Below are positions 18,652-26,878 of a stretch of 64,000 nucleotides of DNA, piece after piece. A program made the position numbers and the translations under genes. Positions within the stretch are counted from its first letter, which is position 1, and the number at the start of each line of letters is the position of its first letter. Source of the stretch: Smithella sp. (GTDB taxonomy: Bacteria; Desulfobacterota; Syntrophia; Syntrophales; Smithellaceae); assembly GCA_012510495.1 (NCBI GenBank), contig JAAZHX010000292.1, forward strand, positions 21,491-85,490. The letters run 5' to 3'. The notes below the pieces were generated by a model that was not told where the DNA came from, did no database searches, and saw only the letters and a list, made by a program, of their open reading frames with translations.

Positions 18652-18726
18652 TTGCAAAACGCCAAAACCGACCATGACCAAACATTAATCCAGCGCCAAA
18701 TCGACGCCACCGATAATCAAAGGTAG
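18652..18726 (+). repeat. Second duplicated fragment of the RM gene 3' region, after the SIR2 gene
   Basis: Sixty-five bases after the SIR2 stop the sequence reads LQNAKTDHDQTLIQRQIDAT and then DNQR before a TAG. The RM gene encodes LQESKTDHEKTLIQHQIDAI and then DNQI at 13784-13855. About 59 bp align with roughly seven mismatches. This copy begins further upstream in the RM tail than the copy at 14746 and breaks off at DNQ. It begins with TTGCAAAA, as does the other copy. The rest of 18588-18903 holds no gene; it contains an AT-rich inverted repeat near 18610-18630. Confidence 0.85.
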
Positions 18727-18903
18727 TGGTAGTGTAAAAGAATGTTCGCAATTTGATTTATTGTAGAGGGGTAGTGTCAAGAATCTTTCGCTTTTGTAGT
18801 GGCAGTGCCCTCCGGGCTTGACCGGAAGACCGCTTTTATCTATAAGAAAACCGGCGAAAACTTCACGACGGAACAAAGAAGAAACGCAAAAGGAGCCGAA
18901 TTC

Positions 18904-20544
18904 ATGTCGTTGCATCTGAACAAACTGAAAACCTTTTCGGGTCGTAAAGGCCCCCTGCTGTTGATTATCATGGACGGCATCGGCCTGGGCAAAGCCGATG
19001 AAACCAACGCCGTTTTCCGGGCCGACACCCCCAACCTTGACGAATTGTTCAAGTCAAAGCTCTACACGCAACTCAAAGCCCACGGCACGGCCGTCGGACT
19101 GCCCTCGGATGACGATATGGGAAACAGCGAAGTCGGGCACAACGCGATGGGCGCTGGCCGGATTTTTGACCAGGGCGCCCGTCTGGTCAACGCCGCCCTT
19201 CAGACCGGCCGGATATTTCAGACCGACGTCTGGGACAGCATCGCCCGCCGCGCTCAAAACGGCGGCACGGTCCATTTTATCGGGCTGCTTTCCGACGGAA
19301 ACGTCCATTCGCACATTGATCAGCTTTACATCCTGATCGACCGGTGCGCCGAACTGGGCTTTAAAAAGGTCCGGCTGCACACCCTGCTCGACGGCAGGGA
19401 CGTCGGCGAAAAAACGGCGCTCGATTATCTGGGCCCCACCGAGGAAAAACTGAAAAAAATCTCGGCGGAAAAAGGCCTGGATTACACCATCGCCTCGGGC
19501 GGCGGGCGGATGACGACCACCATGGACCGCTATAATTCCGACTGGGACATCGTAAAGCGAGGCTGGGAGGCCCATGTCCTGGGAAAAGGCCGAGCTTTCC
19601 CTTCCGCTTCCGACGCGGTCAGAACTTTTTACGCACAGGACCCGAAAGCGACGGATCAGTATCTGCCCGCGTTTGTGGTGACCGACGGCGCGGGACAACC
19701 AGTCGGAAAAATCCAGGATGGGGATGCCGTCATCCTGTTCAACTTCCGCGGCGACCGCGCAATCGAAATTTCCCGGGCTTTTTCCGAAAAGGACTTTTCC
19801 GAATTCGACCGGGGCCCCCTGCCGGATGTCTTTTACGCGGGGATGATGGAGTACGACGGCGACGTCCACATCCCGCCTCATTTTCTGGTGCAGCCTCCGG
19901 CCATCGACCGCGTCATCGGCGAATACCTCTGCGCGGAAAAGGTCAAAACCTTCGCCGTGTCGGAAACGCAGAAATACGGACACGTGACGTATTTCTGGAA
20001 CGGCAACCGCTCCGGCCGCATCGATGAATCCCTCGAGAAATACGTGGAAATTCCCTCCGACCGGATTGAGTTTGACCGCGCGCCGAAGATGAAGGCCGAA
20101 GAAATAACGAATATGGTGATCGATCTGCTCCAAAGCGGCGATTACCGTTTCGGCCGGACGAATTATCCCAACGGCGATATGGTCGGTCACACGGGCGTCA
20201 TGGAAGCGGCCATTGTCGCGGTGGAAACCGTCGACCGGTGCGTCGGAAAACTGCTGGCCGTCATCCGGGAGCTGGAAGGCGTTGCCGTGATCACGGCCGA
20301 CCACGGCAACGCGGATCAGATGTTCACGATCGACAAAAAGGGCGTTAAATCCGTCAAGACCGCGCATTCTCTGAATCCCGTTCCCTTCGTCATTTACGAC
20401 CCCCTGTACGCGGGGGAATACCGGATGGCGGATCTCGACAAGAGAGGTCTGTCCAATATCGCGGCGACGCTTTTGAATCTTCTGGGTTATGAGAAGCCGG
20501 AAGAGTATGATCCGTCTTTGATCGAAATGACGCCGGACCGATAA
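18904..20544 (+). CDS. gpmI: 2,3-bisphosphoglycerate-independent phosphoglycerate mutase
   Basis: This 546-residue enzyme of glycolysis and gluconeogenesis interconverts 3- and 2-phosphoglycerate with two manganese ions. IIMDGIGLG holds the first metal aspartate (Asp24). The nucleophile Ser75 is in DMGNSEVGHNAMGAGR. Later metal ligands are in NYPNGDMVGHTG and ITADHGNADQM. The ATG at 18904 follows AAAGGAG; an upstream in-frame reading from 18799 crosses island-border sequence and is not conserved. Normal GC-rich codon use resumes here, marking the right border of the defence island. Confidence 0.95.
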   Translation: MSLHLNKLKTFSGRKGPLLLIIMDGIGLGKADETNAVFRADTPNLDELFKSKLYTQLKAHGTAVGLPSDDDMGNSEVGHNAMGAGRIFDQGARLVNAALQTGRIFQTDVWDSIARRAQNGGTVHFIGLLSDGNVHSHIDQLYILIDRCAELGFKKVRLHTLLDGRDVGEKTALDYLGPTEEKLKKISAEKGLDYTIASGGGRMTTTMDRYNSDWDIVKRGWEAHVLGKGRAFPSASDAVRTFYAQDPKATDQYLPAFVVTDGAGQPVGKIQDGDAVILFNFRGDRAIEISRAFSEKDFSEFDRGPLPDVFYAGMMEYDGDVHIPPHFLVQPPAIDRVIGEYLCAEKVKTFAVSETQKYGHVTYFWNGNRSGRIDESLEKYVEIPSDRIEFDRAPKMKAEEITNMVIDLLQSGDYRFGRTNYPNGDMVGHTGVMEAAIVAVETVDRCVGKLLAVIRELEGVAVITADHGNADQMFTIDKKGVKSVKTAHSLNPVPFVIYDPLYAGEYRMADLDKRGLSNIAATLLNLLGYEKPEEYDPSLIEMTPDR

Positions 20545-20607
20545 GGCATTGATGCAAAGCCTCAAACCGTAAAGGGCCGGGTGTTTTGAACGGCATCGAG
20601 CTTTTCT

Positions 20608-21363
20608 ATGCGCACAAAAAAGATTCGCCTGGATGAATTGCTGCTGTCACGGGGATTCGCGCCGACGGTTCAAAAAGCGCAGGCCCTGATTCTGGCGCGC
20701 GCCGTCAAGGTAAACGATGCGCCGGTGGACAAGGCCTCCTCGCTGGTTCCGGTGGACGCCGACATCCAGATCAAAGGCTCTGAAAATCCTTACGTCAGCC
20801 GCGGCGGATTGAAGTTGAAGGGGGCGCTGGATTTTTTTTCGCTGAACGCAGAAGGGACGGCTGCTCTGGATGTCGGCGCGTCCACGGGCGGCTTCACCGA
20901 CTGCCTCCTGCAGGCGGGCGCGAGAAAGGTGTTCGCCGTGGATGTCGCTTACGGCCAGCTCGCCTGGAAGCTGAGGGAAGACCCGCGCGTCACGGTCATC
21001 GAACGAACGAACATCCGCTATTACAACGGCGCGGGGATTGATGAAAAACCGTCGCTGGCGGTCATCGACGTTTCCTTCATCTCGCTTGCAACCGTGATTC
21101 CCGCAGTCCTGCCGCTTGTCGGAGATTCCGCGCGGATCCTCGCTCTCGTCAAGCCGCAGTTTGAAGCGCGCCGGGAGGAAGTCGGCAAAAACGGCGTGGT
21201 GGAAGACGCGGCGGTTCAAAGCCGGGTGATTGAAGAAATTACCTCGCTTTGTCAATCCCTCGGCCTGCGCGTGGAGGGAACCTGCGCTTCTCCCCTTTTG
21301 GGGCCGGCAGGCAACAAAGAATTTTTTATCCTGGCGCGGAAGATCGACGAACATGGAAATTAA
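20608..21363 (+). CDS. tlyA: TlyA family rRNA 2'-O-methyltransferase/hemolysin
   Basis: This is a 251-residue protein with an amino-terminal S4 RNA-binding domain (IRLDELLLSRGFAPTVQKAQ, then AVKVNDAPV) and an FtsJ-type Rossmann methylase domain (ALDVGASTGGFTDCLLQ, VFAVDVAYGQLAWKL and LVKPQFEA). TlyA proteins methylate 16S and 23S rRNA. In relatives tlyA often follows dxs; here it lies about 13 kb from dxs and overlaps ispH by 11 bp, which keeps the link to isoprenoid genes. Confidence 0.92.
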   Translation: MRTKKIRLDELLLSRGFAPTVQKAQALILARAVKVNDAPVDKASSLVPVDADIQIKGSENPYVSRGGLKLKGALDFFSLNAEGTAALDVGASTGGFTDCLLQAGARKVFAVDVAYGQLAWKLREDPRVTVIERTNIRYYNGAGIDEKPSLAVIDVSFISLATVIPAVLPLVGDSARILALVKPQFEARREEVGKNGVVEDAAVQSRVIEEITSLCQSLGLRVEGTCASPLLGPAGNKEFFILARKIDEHGN

Positions 21364-23086
21364 ACTGGCCAAAACAGCCGGGTTCTGCATGGGCGTCCGC
21401 CGGGCGGTGGACACGGTGCTGGACGTTTCCCAGCATGAAACCGGCCGAAAGATCTACACTTACGGCCCTCTGATCCACAACCCGCAAACCATTGAACTCT
21501 TGAAAAGCCGGGGCATTACGGCCATCCAAAGCATCGATGAAATCCCCGACCGTCACAACGCCCTGCTGATCATCCGGGCGCACGGCATCGCGCCCGGCCA
21601 GCGGCGGAAAATCAAGGAAAGCGGCGTTAAAATTATTGACGCCACCTGTCCGAAGGTCGGCTACGTGCAGGCCATCATTAAAAAACACACGGCGCTGAAC
21701 TACACGGTGATCATCGCCGGAGACCGCGAACATCCGGAGGTGGACGGCCTGTGGGGCTACACCGAAGGCCGGGGCATTGTTGTTTCGACGCTGGAAGACG
21801 TGGAAAAAATCCCCGCGCTGGGAAAGGTCTGCATCGTGGCTCAGACCACGCAGGACAGCGACCACTACCGGGAAATCGTCCGGAAAATTCAGCAAAAATA
21901 TCCGCAGGCCGTCGTTTTCAACACGATCTGCTCCTCCACGGAGAAGCGGCAGGAAGAAATTATTTCGCTCGCCGCGGAAATGGATGCTCTGTTTGTCGTC
22001 GGGGGCAAAAACAGCGCGAACACCCGCCGCCTGGCCGACCTGGCCCGGAAACAAAACACGCCGACATTCCATATTGAAACCGTCCAAGAACTGAAGAACA
22101 TCGATCTCGACCCGTATAAAAGCATCGGCGTGTCCGCCGGCGCCTCCACCCCCAACTGGATTATCGACCAGATTATGGATCATTTGGAGGAAGTCAGCTC
22201 TCCTGCCCCCAAAACAGCTTTTCTCCTGAAGCTCTGGCTGTGGATGGTGAAAACGGACCTTTACTCCGCCCTGGGCGCCGGGTGTCTTGCGCTTTCGGGA
22301 ATGCTGCTGCAAAATATCCCCGTCTCGGTCACGTCGCTTGCCGTCGCTTCTTTTTTTGTCTATGCCATGCACGTTCTCAACCGCCTGGTCACCTCGAAAG
22401 AATCCGGGTTGATCGGCTCGTTCCGTGAGCCTTTCTATCTGCGGCACGAGAAAATTTTCCGTCTGGCGGCCGTTGCCTCTCTGTTCGCCGCCCTGGTATT
22501 GTCGCTCGCGGGCAGTGTATATGCGTTCGGGCTGCTGCTATTCATCTCGCTGGCCGGCGGCTTCTATAACATGAAAATATTGCCGGGCAGAGGGCGCTTT
22601 CAACGGCTGAAGGACATCCCCGGTTCTAAAAACTTTTTTACCGCCTTCGCGTGGGGCATCGCCACGGCGGTTCTGCCCGCCCTGAGCATCGGCAAAGATA
22701 TCAGCGCCGGGACGGCGGTCGCTTTTATTTTTACATTTATCCTGGTGTTTATCCGGTCGGCCATGTCGGATATCATGGATATGCAAAGCGACAAACTCCT
22801 GGGGCGGGAGACAATTCCCGTCATGATCGGCAAGGAAAAAACGCAGGTCCTGCTGAAAGTTATTCTTTTGATATTATTTGTGGTTTTGTTGGCGGCGCCT
22901 TTGGCGGGATCTTGCTCAACATTATGTTTGTCCCTGATTTCATGCGTATTATATGTATGGATTTGTTTTGGGCTTTGTGATAGAAGGGCGGGGTTTTCGG
23001 GGGCGACCATTGAAGGACTTCTGGAAACCAGCTATATCATTGCCGGTTTTGCCGTTTTAGGCTGGTTGGTTTTTCGGTGGAGCTGA
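21353..23086 (+). CDS. ispH: Fusion of 4-hydroxy-3-methylbut-2-enyl diphosphate reductase (IspH) with a UbiA-like membrane prenyltransferase domain
   Basis: Residues 1-280 are a complete IspH, the last MEP-pathway enzyme. The three 4Fe-4S cysteines are Cys12 (GFCMGVRRA), Cys99 (DATCPKV) and Cys193 (NTICSSTEKRQ), and SAGASTPNW is also present. From about residue 300 to 577 a second, hydrophobic domain with about seven or eight membrane segments follows. It carries MSDIMDMQSDKLLGRETIPV, the second Asp-rich motif of UbiA prenyltransferases. The first UbiA motif (NDxxD) is not recognisable; the matching place reads MHVLNRLVTSKES. The frame is open throughout. The usual IspH length is about 280-310, so this is a true fusion, possibly tethering IspH to the membrane. 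Confidence 0.88.
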   Translation: MEIKLAKTAGFCMGVRRAVDTVLDVSQHETGRKIYTYGPLIHNPQTIELLKSRGITAIQSIDEIPDRHNALLIIRAHGIAPGQRRKIKESGVKIIDATCPKVGYVQAIIKKHTALNYTVIIAGDREHPEVDGLWGYTEGRGIVVSTLEDVEKIPALGKVCIVAQTTQDSDHYREIVRKIQQKYPQAVVFNTICSSTEKRQEEIISLAAEMDALFVVGGKNSANTRRLADLARKQNTPTFHIETVQELKNIDLDPYKSIGVSAGASTPNWIIDQIMDHLEEVSSPAPKTAFLLKLWLWMVKTDLYSALGAGCLALSGMLLQNIPVSVTSLAVASFFVYAMHVLNRLVTSKESGLIGSFREPFYLRHEKIFRLAAVASLFAALVLSLAGSVYAFGLLLFISLAGGFYNMKILPGRGRFQRLKDIPGSKNFFTAFAWGIATAVLPALSIGKDISAGTAVAFIFTFILVFIRSAMSDIMDMQSDKLLGRETIPVMIGKEKTQVLLKVILLILFVVLLAAPLAGSCSTLCLSLISCVLYVWICFGLCDRRAGFSGATIEGLLETSYIIAGFAVLGWLVFRWS

Positions 23087-23117
23087 TTTTGGCAAAATTA
23101 AGAAAGGGGTCAGGACC

Positions 23118-23708
23118 ATGATGAAAAAAGCGTGCGCACGGTTTCTTCTGGTCGTTGCTGTTTTGAGTGTCATCGCCTGCGGCGGGCTGCGGTATTCCCA
23201 GCTGGACCCGGCAGCCAAGGATTATCACCCCAAACGGATTGCCGTGTTTCCGGCCGATGTCGGGACGTATGAAGAGGCGCGCAATCCCATCGAACAAATC
23301 GTTCCCGGCGTACTCATGGGCAAAAAATGGTTTACGGACGTCATCGACACGGCCACTCTGTTCCGCCAGATTCAGGCCAACGACGAACTGCGCAAAATCT
23401 CGACGGACTACATCTCCAAACTCCAGACCCTGAACTACTCCGACCCCATCTTAAGCAAAAGAATCGGCGAGCTTACCCAGACGGACGGCTTTTTACTGGT
23501 CGCCGTGGACTACTGGAATTACACGGTGGAAAAAGACAAGAAGCTGGCCAAGGTCAGCGTCGGTTTGAAACTGATCGATCCGGCCACCGGGAAAATCATG
23601 TGGAAAGCCGGCCACCACCTCAGCGAAAGCTACATGCTGATCAAGCCGGATCTGCCCGATGTCGCCCGCAACGTCGTCAAGGACCTGGTCGGTAAAATGC
23701 CGCATTGA
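23118..23708 (+). CDS. Uncharacterised lipoprotein
   Basis: This 196-residue protein has a signal peptide ending in a lipobox (LSVIAC, Cys21), so it is predicted to be lipidated and exported. The mature part has IAVFPADVG near the amino end, LTQTDGFLLVAVDYWNY, and LKLIDPATGKIMWKAGHHLS. This resembles the CsgG/GNA1162-like fold of envelope lipoproteins, where an ATP- or sugar-independent alpha/beta domain ends in a statement of the KIMWKA type. The family assignment is a guess from this pattern. It lies 31 bp after ispH and 46 bp before the Nfu gene. Confidence 0.7.
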   Translation: MMKKACARFLLVVAVLSVIACGGLRYSQLDPAAKDYHPKRIAVFPADVGTYEEARNPIEQIVPGVLMGKKWFTDVIDTATLFRQIQANDELRKISTDYISKLQTLNYSDPILSKRIGELTQTDGFLLVAVDYWNYTVEKDKKLAKVSVGLKLIDPATGKIMWKAGHHLSESYMLIKPDLPDVARNVVKDLVGKMPH

Positions 23709-23754
23709 CGCCGATTCAGCACCGGAAACCTTATAATAACCAAGGAGATGCATT

Positions 23755-23976
23755 ATGAAAGAACAGGTTCAAAAAGCGTTGGAAAAAGTCCGGCCGGGGC
23801 TCCAGGCGGACGGCGGCGATGTGGAATTGATTGACGTTTCTCCGGAAGGCTTGGTCAAGGTCAAACTGACCGGCGCCTGCCACGGCTGCCCGATGTCACA
23901 GATGACGCTGAAAATGGGCATCGAAAAGATCCTGAAACAGCAGGTGCCTTCCGTCAAGGAAGTTGTATCGGTCTAG
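23755..23976 (+). CDS. NifU carboxyl-terminal (Nfu) Fe-S scaffold protein
   Basis: This 73-residue protein is a single Nfu domain. [20 protein letters not shown] and then [12 protein letters not shown] contain the CxxC that holds a bridging 4Fe-4S cluster between two monomers. Stand-alone Nfu proteins pass clusters to target enzymes such as the ferredoxin and IspH nearby. A strong AAGGAGA lies upstream of the ATG. Confidence 0.9.
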   Translation: MKEQVQKALEKVRPGLQADGGDVELIDVSPEGLVKVKLTGACHGCPMSQMTLKMGIEKILKQQVPSVKEVVSV

Positions 23977-24036
23977 GCGCAGGCTTAAAAACGGTAAACG
24001 CGAAAAATTTTTGACGTAAAGGAGATTTCTAAAACC

Positions 24037-24216
24037 ATGGCCTATGTAATTACAGATGAGTGCATCGCCTGCGGCTCATGCGAGGATGAGTGTCCGGTGG
24101 GAGCGATATCCGAAGGCGAAGACAAGTATGTGATTGATGCGGCGCTGTGCAATGACTGCGGCGCCTGCTGCGATCAATGTCCGGTGGAAGCGATCGTTCC
24201 CGGAGAAGAAAAATAA
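24037..24216 (+). CDS. 2[4Fe-4S] ferredoxin
   Basis: This 59-residue clostridial-type ferredoxin carries low-potential electrons in the cytoplasm. Two cluster motifs are visible: CIACGSCEDECPVGAI and CNDCGACCDQCPVEAI. Each has the CxxCxxCxxxCP pattern; the second has an extra cysteine next to the third. The ATG at 24037 follows AAAGGAG at 24018. It could serve the 2-oxoacid oxidoreductases elsewhere in the window. A terminator follows. Confidence 0.93.
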   Translation: MAYVITDECIACGSCEDECPVGAISEGEDKYVIDAALCNDCGACCDQCPVEAIVPGEEK

Positions 24217-24238
24217 GTTCTGCGCGTCTTTTACGATG

Positions 24239-24282
24239 GGGGAATGTCCGCGCCGACCGGCGGATTTTCCCCTGCTTTTTTT
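24239..24282 (+). terminator. Rho-independent terminator after the ferredoxin gene
   Basis: GGGGAA (24239-24244) pairs with TTCCCC (24267-24272) and TCCGC (24247-24251) pairs with GCGGA (24260-24264). A run of seven T follows at 24276-24282. Confidence 0.85.
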
Positions 24283-24411
24283 GAACACCATCCGCCCCCG
24301 GGACAATCATCAAAATGAAGAAGGCTCTTCAGGTCTTTTGGCGCGAGGCAATCATTTTACGTATGAGCAAGGCTTTTTTTCATAAACTCCAGACTGCCGG
24401 GAGAACCGTTC

Positions 24412-25059
24412 ATGGAGACATTCATTACCTTTGAAGGAGTGGAAGGCTCCGGCAAATCCACGCAAATTCAACTTCTGGGCGATTATCTGGCCGGGGAAGG
24501 AATTCCCGTGCTGCTGACGAAGGAGCCGTCGGGAACGCCGATCGGACGTAAAATCGGCGATATTCTTTTTCACCGCGGCCATTTTGCCATGTGCCCGGAG
24601 ACGGAGCTGCTGCTTTTCCTGGCGGCCCGCGCGCAGCATGTGCGGGAGGTGATCCTTCCCGCGCTGCAAGACGGAAAAACCGTGCTGTGCGACCGGTATT
24701 CCGACGCGACATTCGCCTACCAGGCGGCGGGCCGGAGACTGGATCCCGCTTTCGTCGCCGCGGCCAACGACTTTTGCTCGAGCCGGGTAAAGCCCGCGCT
24801 GACGCTCCTTTTCGATTTGCCTGTGGAAACCGGACTGGAGCGGGCGGACCGGCGCGACGCCCGGCTTACAGATCCTGCGGCCGCCGATCGCTTCGAGCGG
24901 GAAGAACTCGACTTCCACAACAGGGTGCGGCAGGCTTACCTGAAACTATCCGCGGCGGAACCCGAACGGTTTCGATTGATCGACGCTTCCAGAGGCGTAG
25001 AGGAAATCGCAGACCAGGTCCGCGGACAGGTGATGGATTTCATCAACAAACAACGCTGA
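24412..25059 (+). CDS. tmk: Thymidylate kinase
   Basis: This 215-residue kinase converts dTMP to dTDP. The P-loop GVEGSGKST is at residues 9-17, the dTMP-binding DR motif is in VLCDRYSDATFAYQ, and the LID region has RADRRDARLTDPAAADRFE. The length is normal. It opens a tmk-holB-PSP1-metG run, an order common in bacteria. Confidence 0.95.
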   Translation: METFITFEGVEGSGKSTQIQLLGDYLAGEGIPVLLTKEPSGTPIGRKIGDILFHRGHFAMCPETELLLFLAARAQHVREVILPALQDGKTVLCDRYSDATFAYQAAGRRLDPAFVAAANDFCSSRVKPALTLLFDLPVETGLERADRRDARLTDPAAADRFEREELDFHNRVRQAYLKLSAAEPERFRLIDASRGVEEIADQVRGQVMDFINKQR

Positions 25060-25081
25060 TTTACCAGGCGGTTTTATTCCG

Positions 25082-26062
25082 ATGTCATTTGCAAATATTT
25101 ACGGCCATACGAAACAAATCATCATGCTGCAGAAAGCCATGGCCCAAAAGCGGGTCGGGCATTCTTACATTTTCAGCGGACTTGCGGGCATCGGCAAAAA
25201 AACGCTGGCCCTCGAATTTGCGCAGGCGCAGAACTGTGAAAACACCGCCCTCCGGCAGGATGCCTGCGGCCAATGCCTCTCCTGCCGGAAATTAACGCGC
25301 GGCAGCCACCCGGACATTCATGTGCTCCAGGCGCAGACACAGTTTATCCGCATTGACGACGTCCGCGGCATTCAGGACCAGATGACCTTCCGGCCGCTGG
25401 AAGGAGGAAAGCGCGTCTTCATCATCGACGATGCCGACAAAATGAACGAACCCGCGGCCAACGCCCTTTTGAAAACCCTGGAGGAACCGTCCGCCGACAA
25501 TGTTCTCATCCTGGTGACGGCCCGTCCCTTCCGGCTTCCGCAAACGATTCTCTCCCGCTGCCGCCATTTGCGCTTCAACCCGCTCGCCGCCGGAGACGTC
25601 ACGAGGTTCTTGACGGAGCAAAAACGCATGGAGCCCGCCCGCGCCTCGGCGCTCGCCTCCCTTTCCGGCGGCTCGATCGGCCGGGCGCTGGAACTGGACT
25701 CGGAGGACATGATCGCCTTTCGCGCCGGATTGAGCGGCCTGATCAGGGATGCCGGACGCCGCGATCCGATGAGCCTGTTCGTCCTTGCGTCTTTCCTCGG
25801 CCAGGATAAAAAACACACGCAGCAGGGCCTGTCCATTCTCCATACGTATTTCCGCGACGCGCTGGTTTACAGGGAAACGGCGCAGGCGTCCATGATCCTC
25901 AACGCGGACGACCTGCCGGTCGTCGAGTCGCTGGCAGGCCGCCTGGAAGGCGAGCAGTTGTTGCACAATATTGCCGTGGTGGAAAAAGCCAGGCAATCGC
26001 TGGACATGAACGCCAACAAATCGTTGACATTGGACGCAATGGCATTTAAGCTTCATCTGTAA
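25082..26062 (+). CDS. holB: DNA polymerase III subunit delta prime
   Basis: This 326-residue clamp-loader subunit works with DnaX to load the sliding clamp. It shows a Walker-A-like GLAGIGKKT, a four-cysteine zinc module (Cys52, Cys62, Cys65, Cys68), and ANALLKTLEEPSADNVLILV followed by ILSRCRHLRF (the SRC motif). The gene is 22 bp after tmk. Confidence 0.93.
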   Translation: MSFANIYGHTKQIIMLQKAMAQKRVGHSYIFSGLAGIGKKTLALEFAQAQNCENTALRQDACGQCLSCRKLTRGSHPDIHVLQAQTQFIRIDDVRGIQDQMTFRPLEGGKRVFIIDDADKMNEPAANALLKTLEEPSADNVLILVTARPFRLPQTILSRCRHLRFNPLAAGDVTRFLTEQKRMEPARASALASLSGGSIGRALELDSEDMIAFRAGLSGLIRDAGRRDPMSLFVLASFLGQDKKHTQQGLSILHTYFRDALVYRETAQASMILNADDLPVVESLAGRLEGEQLLHNIAVVEKARQSLDMNANKSLTLDAMAFKLHL

Positions 26063-26082
26063 AAAGAGGCAAAGCAGGGCGC

Positions 26083-26862
26083 ATGCAGATCAACATCATT
26101 GGGGTAAAATTCAAAAAAGAAGGCAGAATTTATCATTTCGACGCGGACGACCTGATCCTGCGCAAAAATGATCAGGTGCTGGTCAATACGGACAACGGCG
26201 TCGCGATGGGCACGGTCGTCACCGACGTTCGTCGCTCGGAGGCCTCCGATCTCCCCCCCAATCTGAAAAACGTCATCCGCAAGGTCACCGCGGACGATTT
26301 GCGGGTCCGCGAAGAACTGGATCTGCTCGAAGAGGAAGCCAAAAGATACTGCATCGGCAAAATCGCCGAAAGAGGCCTTTCCATGAAACTGATCACGGTG
26401 GAATGCCTTTTCGACCGGAGCAAAATGATCTTTTATTTTACGGCGGACGCGCGGGTAGATTTTCGGGAGCTGGTCAAGGACCTGGTCTCCAGATTCAAAA
26501 CGCGGATCGAGCTCAAGCAGATCGGGGCGCGGCAGGAAGCGAGAATCGTCAAAGGGATCGCGGTGTGCGGCCGAACGGTCTGTTGCGCGGGCATTTTGCA
26601 GAATCTGGACCGCGTGACCGTCAAGATGGCCAAAGAACAAAGCATGTCGCTGAATCCGGAGAAAATTTCCGGCTTGTGCGGAAGACTGATGTGCTGTCTG
26701 TCCTTTGAACACGAGGGATACGCCGACGCCCGAAAGGGCGCCCGCGAAGCGGCCAGGGCCCAGCCCGTCCGGGAAGGCGCACAGGAAGGCGAGCCGCAGC
26801 ATCAGATCCGGCAGAAAACAGACGGTCCGCGCGAAACCAGAAGGAAGCGGAAAACGGGATAA
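26083..26862 (+). CDS. PSP1-domain protein (RicT/YaaT family)
   Basis: This 259-residue protein has the PSP1 core (ELVKDLVSRFKTRIELKQIG, then ARQEARIVKGIAVCGRTVCC) and the SGLCGRLMCCLSFE cysteine motif. In Bacillus the homologue RicT joins a complex with 4Fe-4S clusters that promotes RNA processing. The conserved cysteines suggest a similar cluster here. The last 50 residues are basic and low-complexity. It sits between holB and metG, as in many bacteria. Confidence 0.85.
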   Translation: MQINIIGVKFKKEGRIYHFDADDLILRKNDQVLVNTDNGVAMGTVVTDVRRSEASDLPPNLKNVIRKVTADDLRVREELDLLEEEAKRYCIGKIAERGLSMKLITVECLFDRSKMIFYFTADARVDFRELVKDLVSRFKTRIELKQIGARQEARIVKGIAVCGRTVCCAGILQNLDRVTVKMAKEQSMSLNPEKISGLCGRLMCCLSFEHEGYADARKGAREAARAQPVREGAQEGEPQHQIRQKTDGPRETRRKRKTG

Positions 26863-26878
26863 GGAGCAGCCAACGACC

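Noticed and set aside
19054-20565. A 503-residue minus-strand open frame
   Set aside because: It is the antisense shadow of gpmI and has no recognisable motif or ribosome site.
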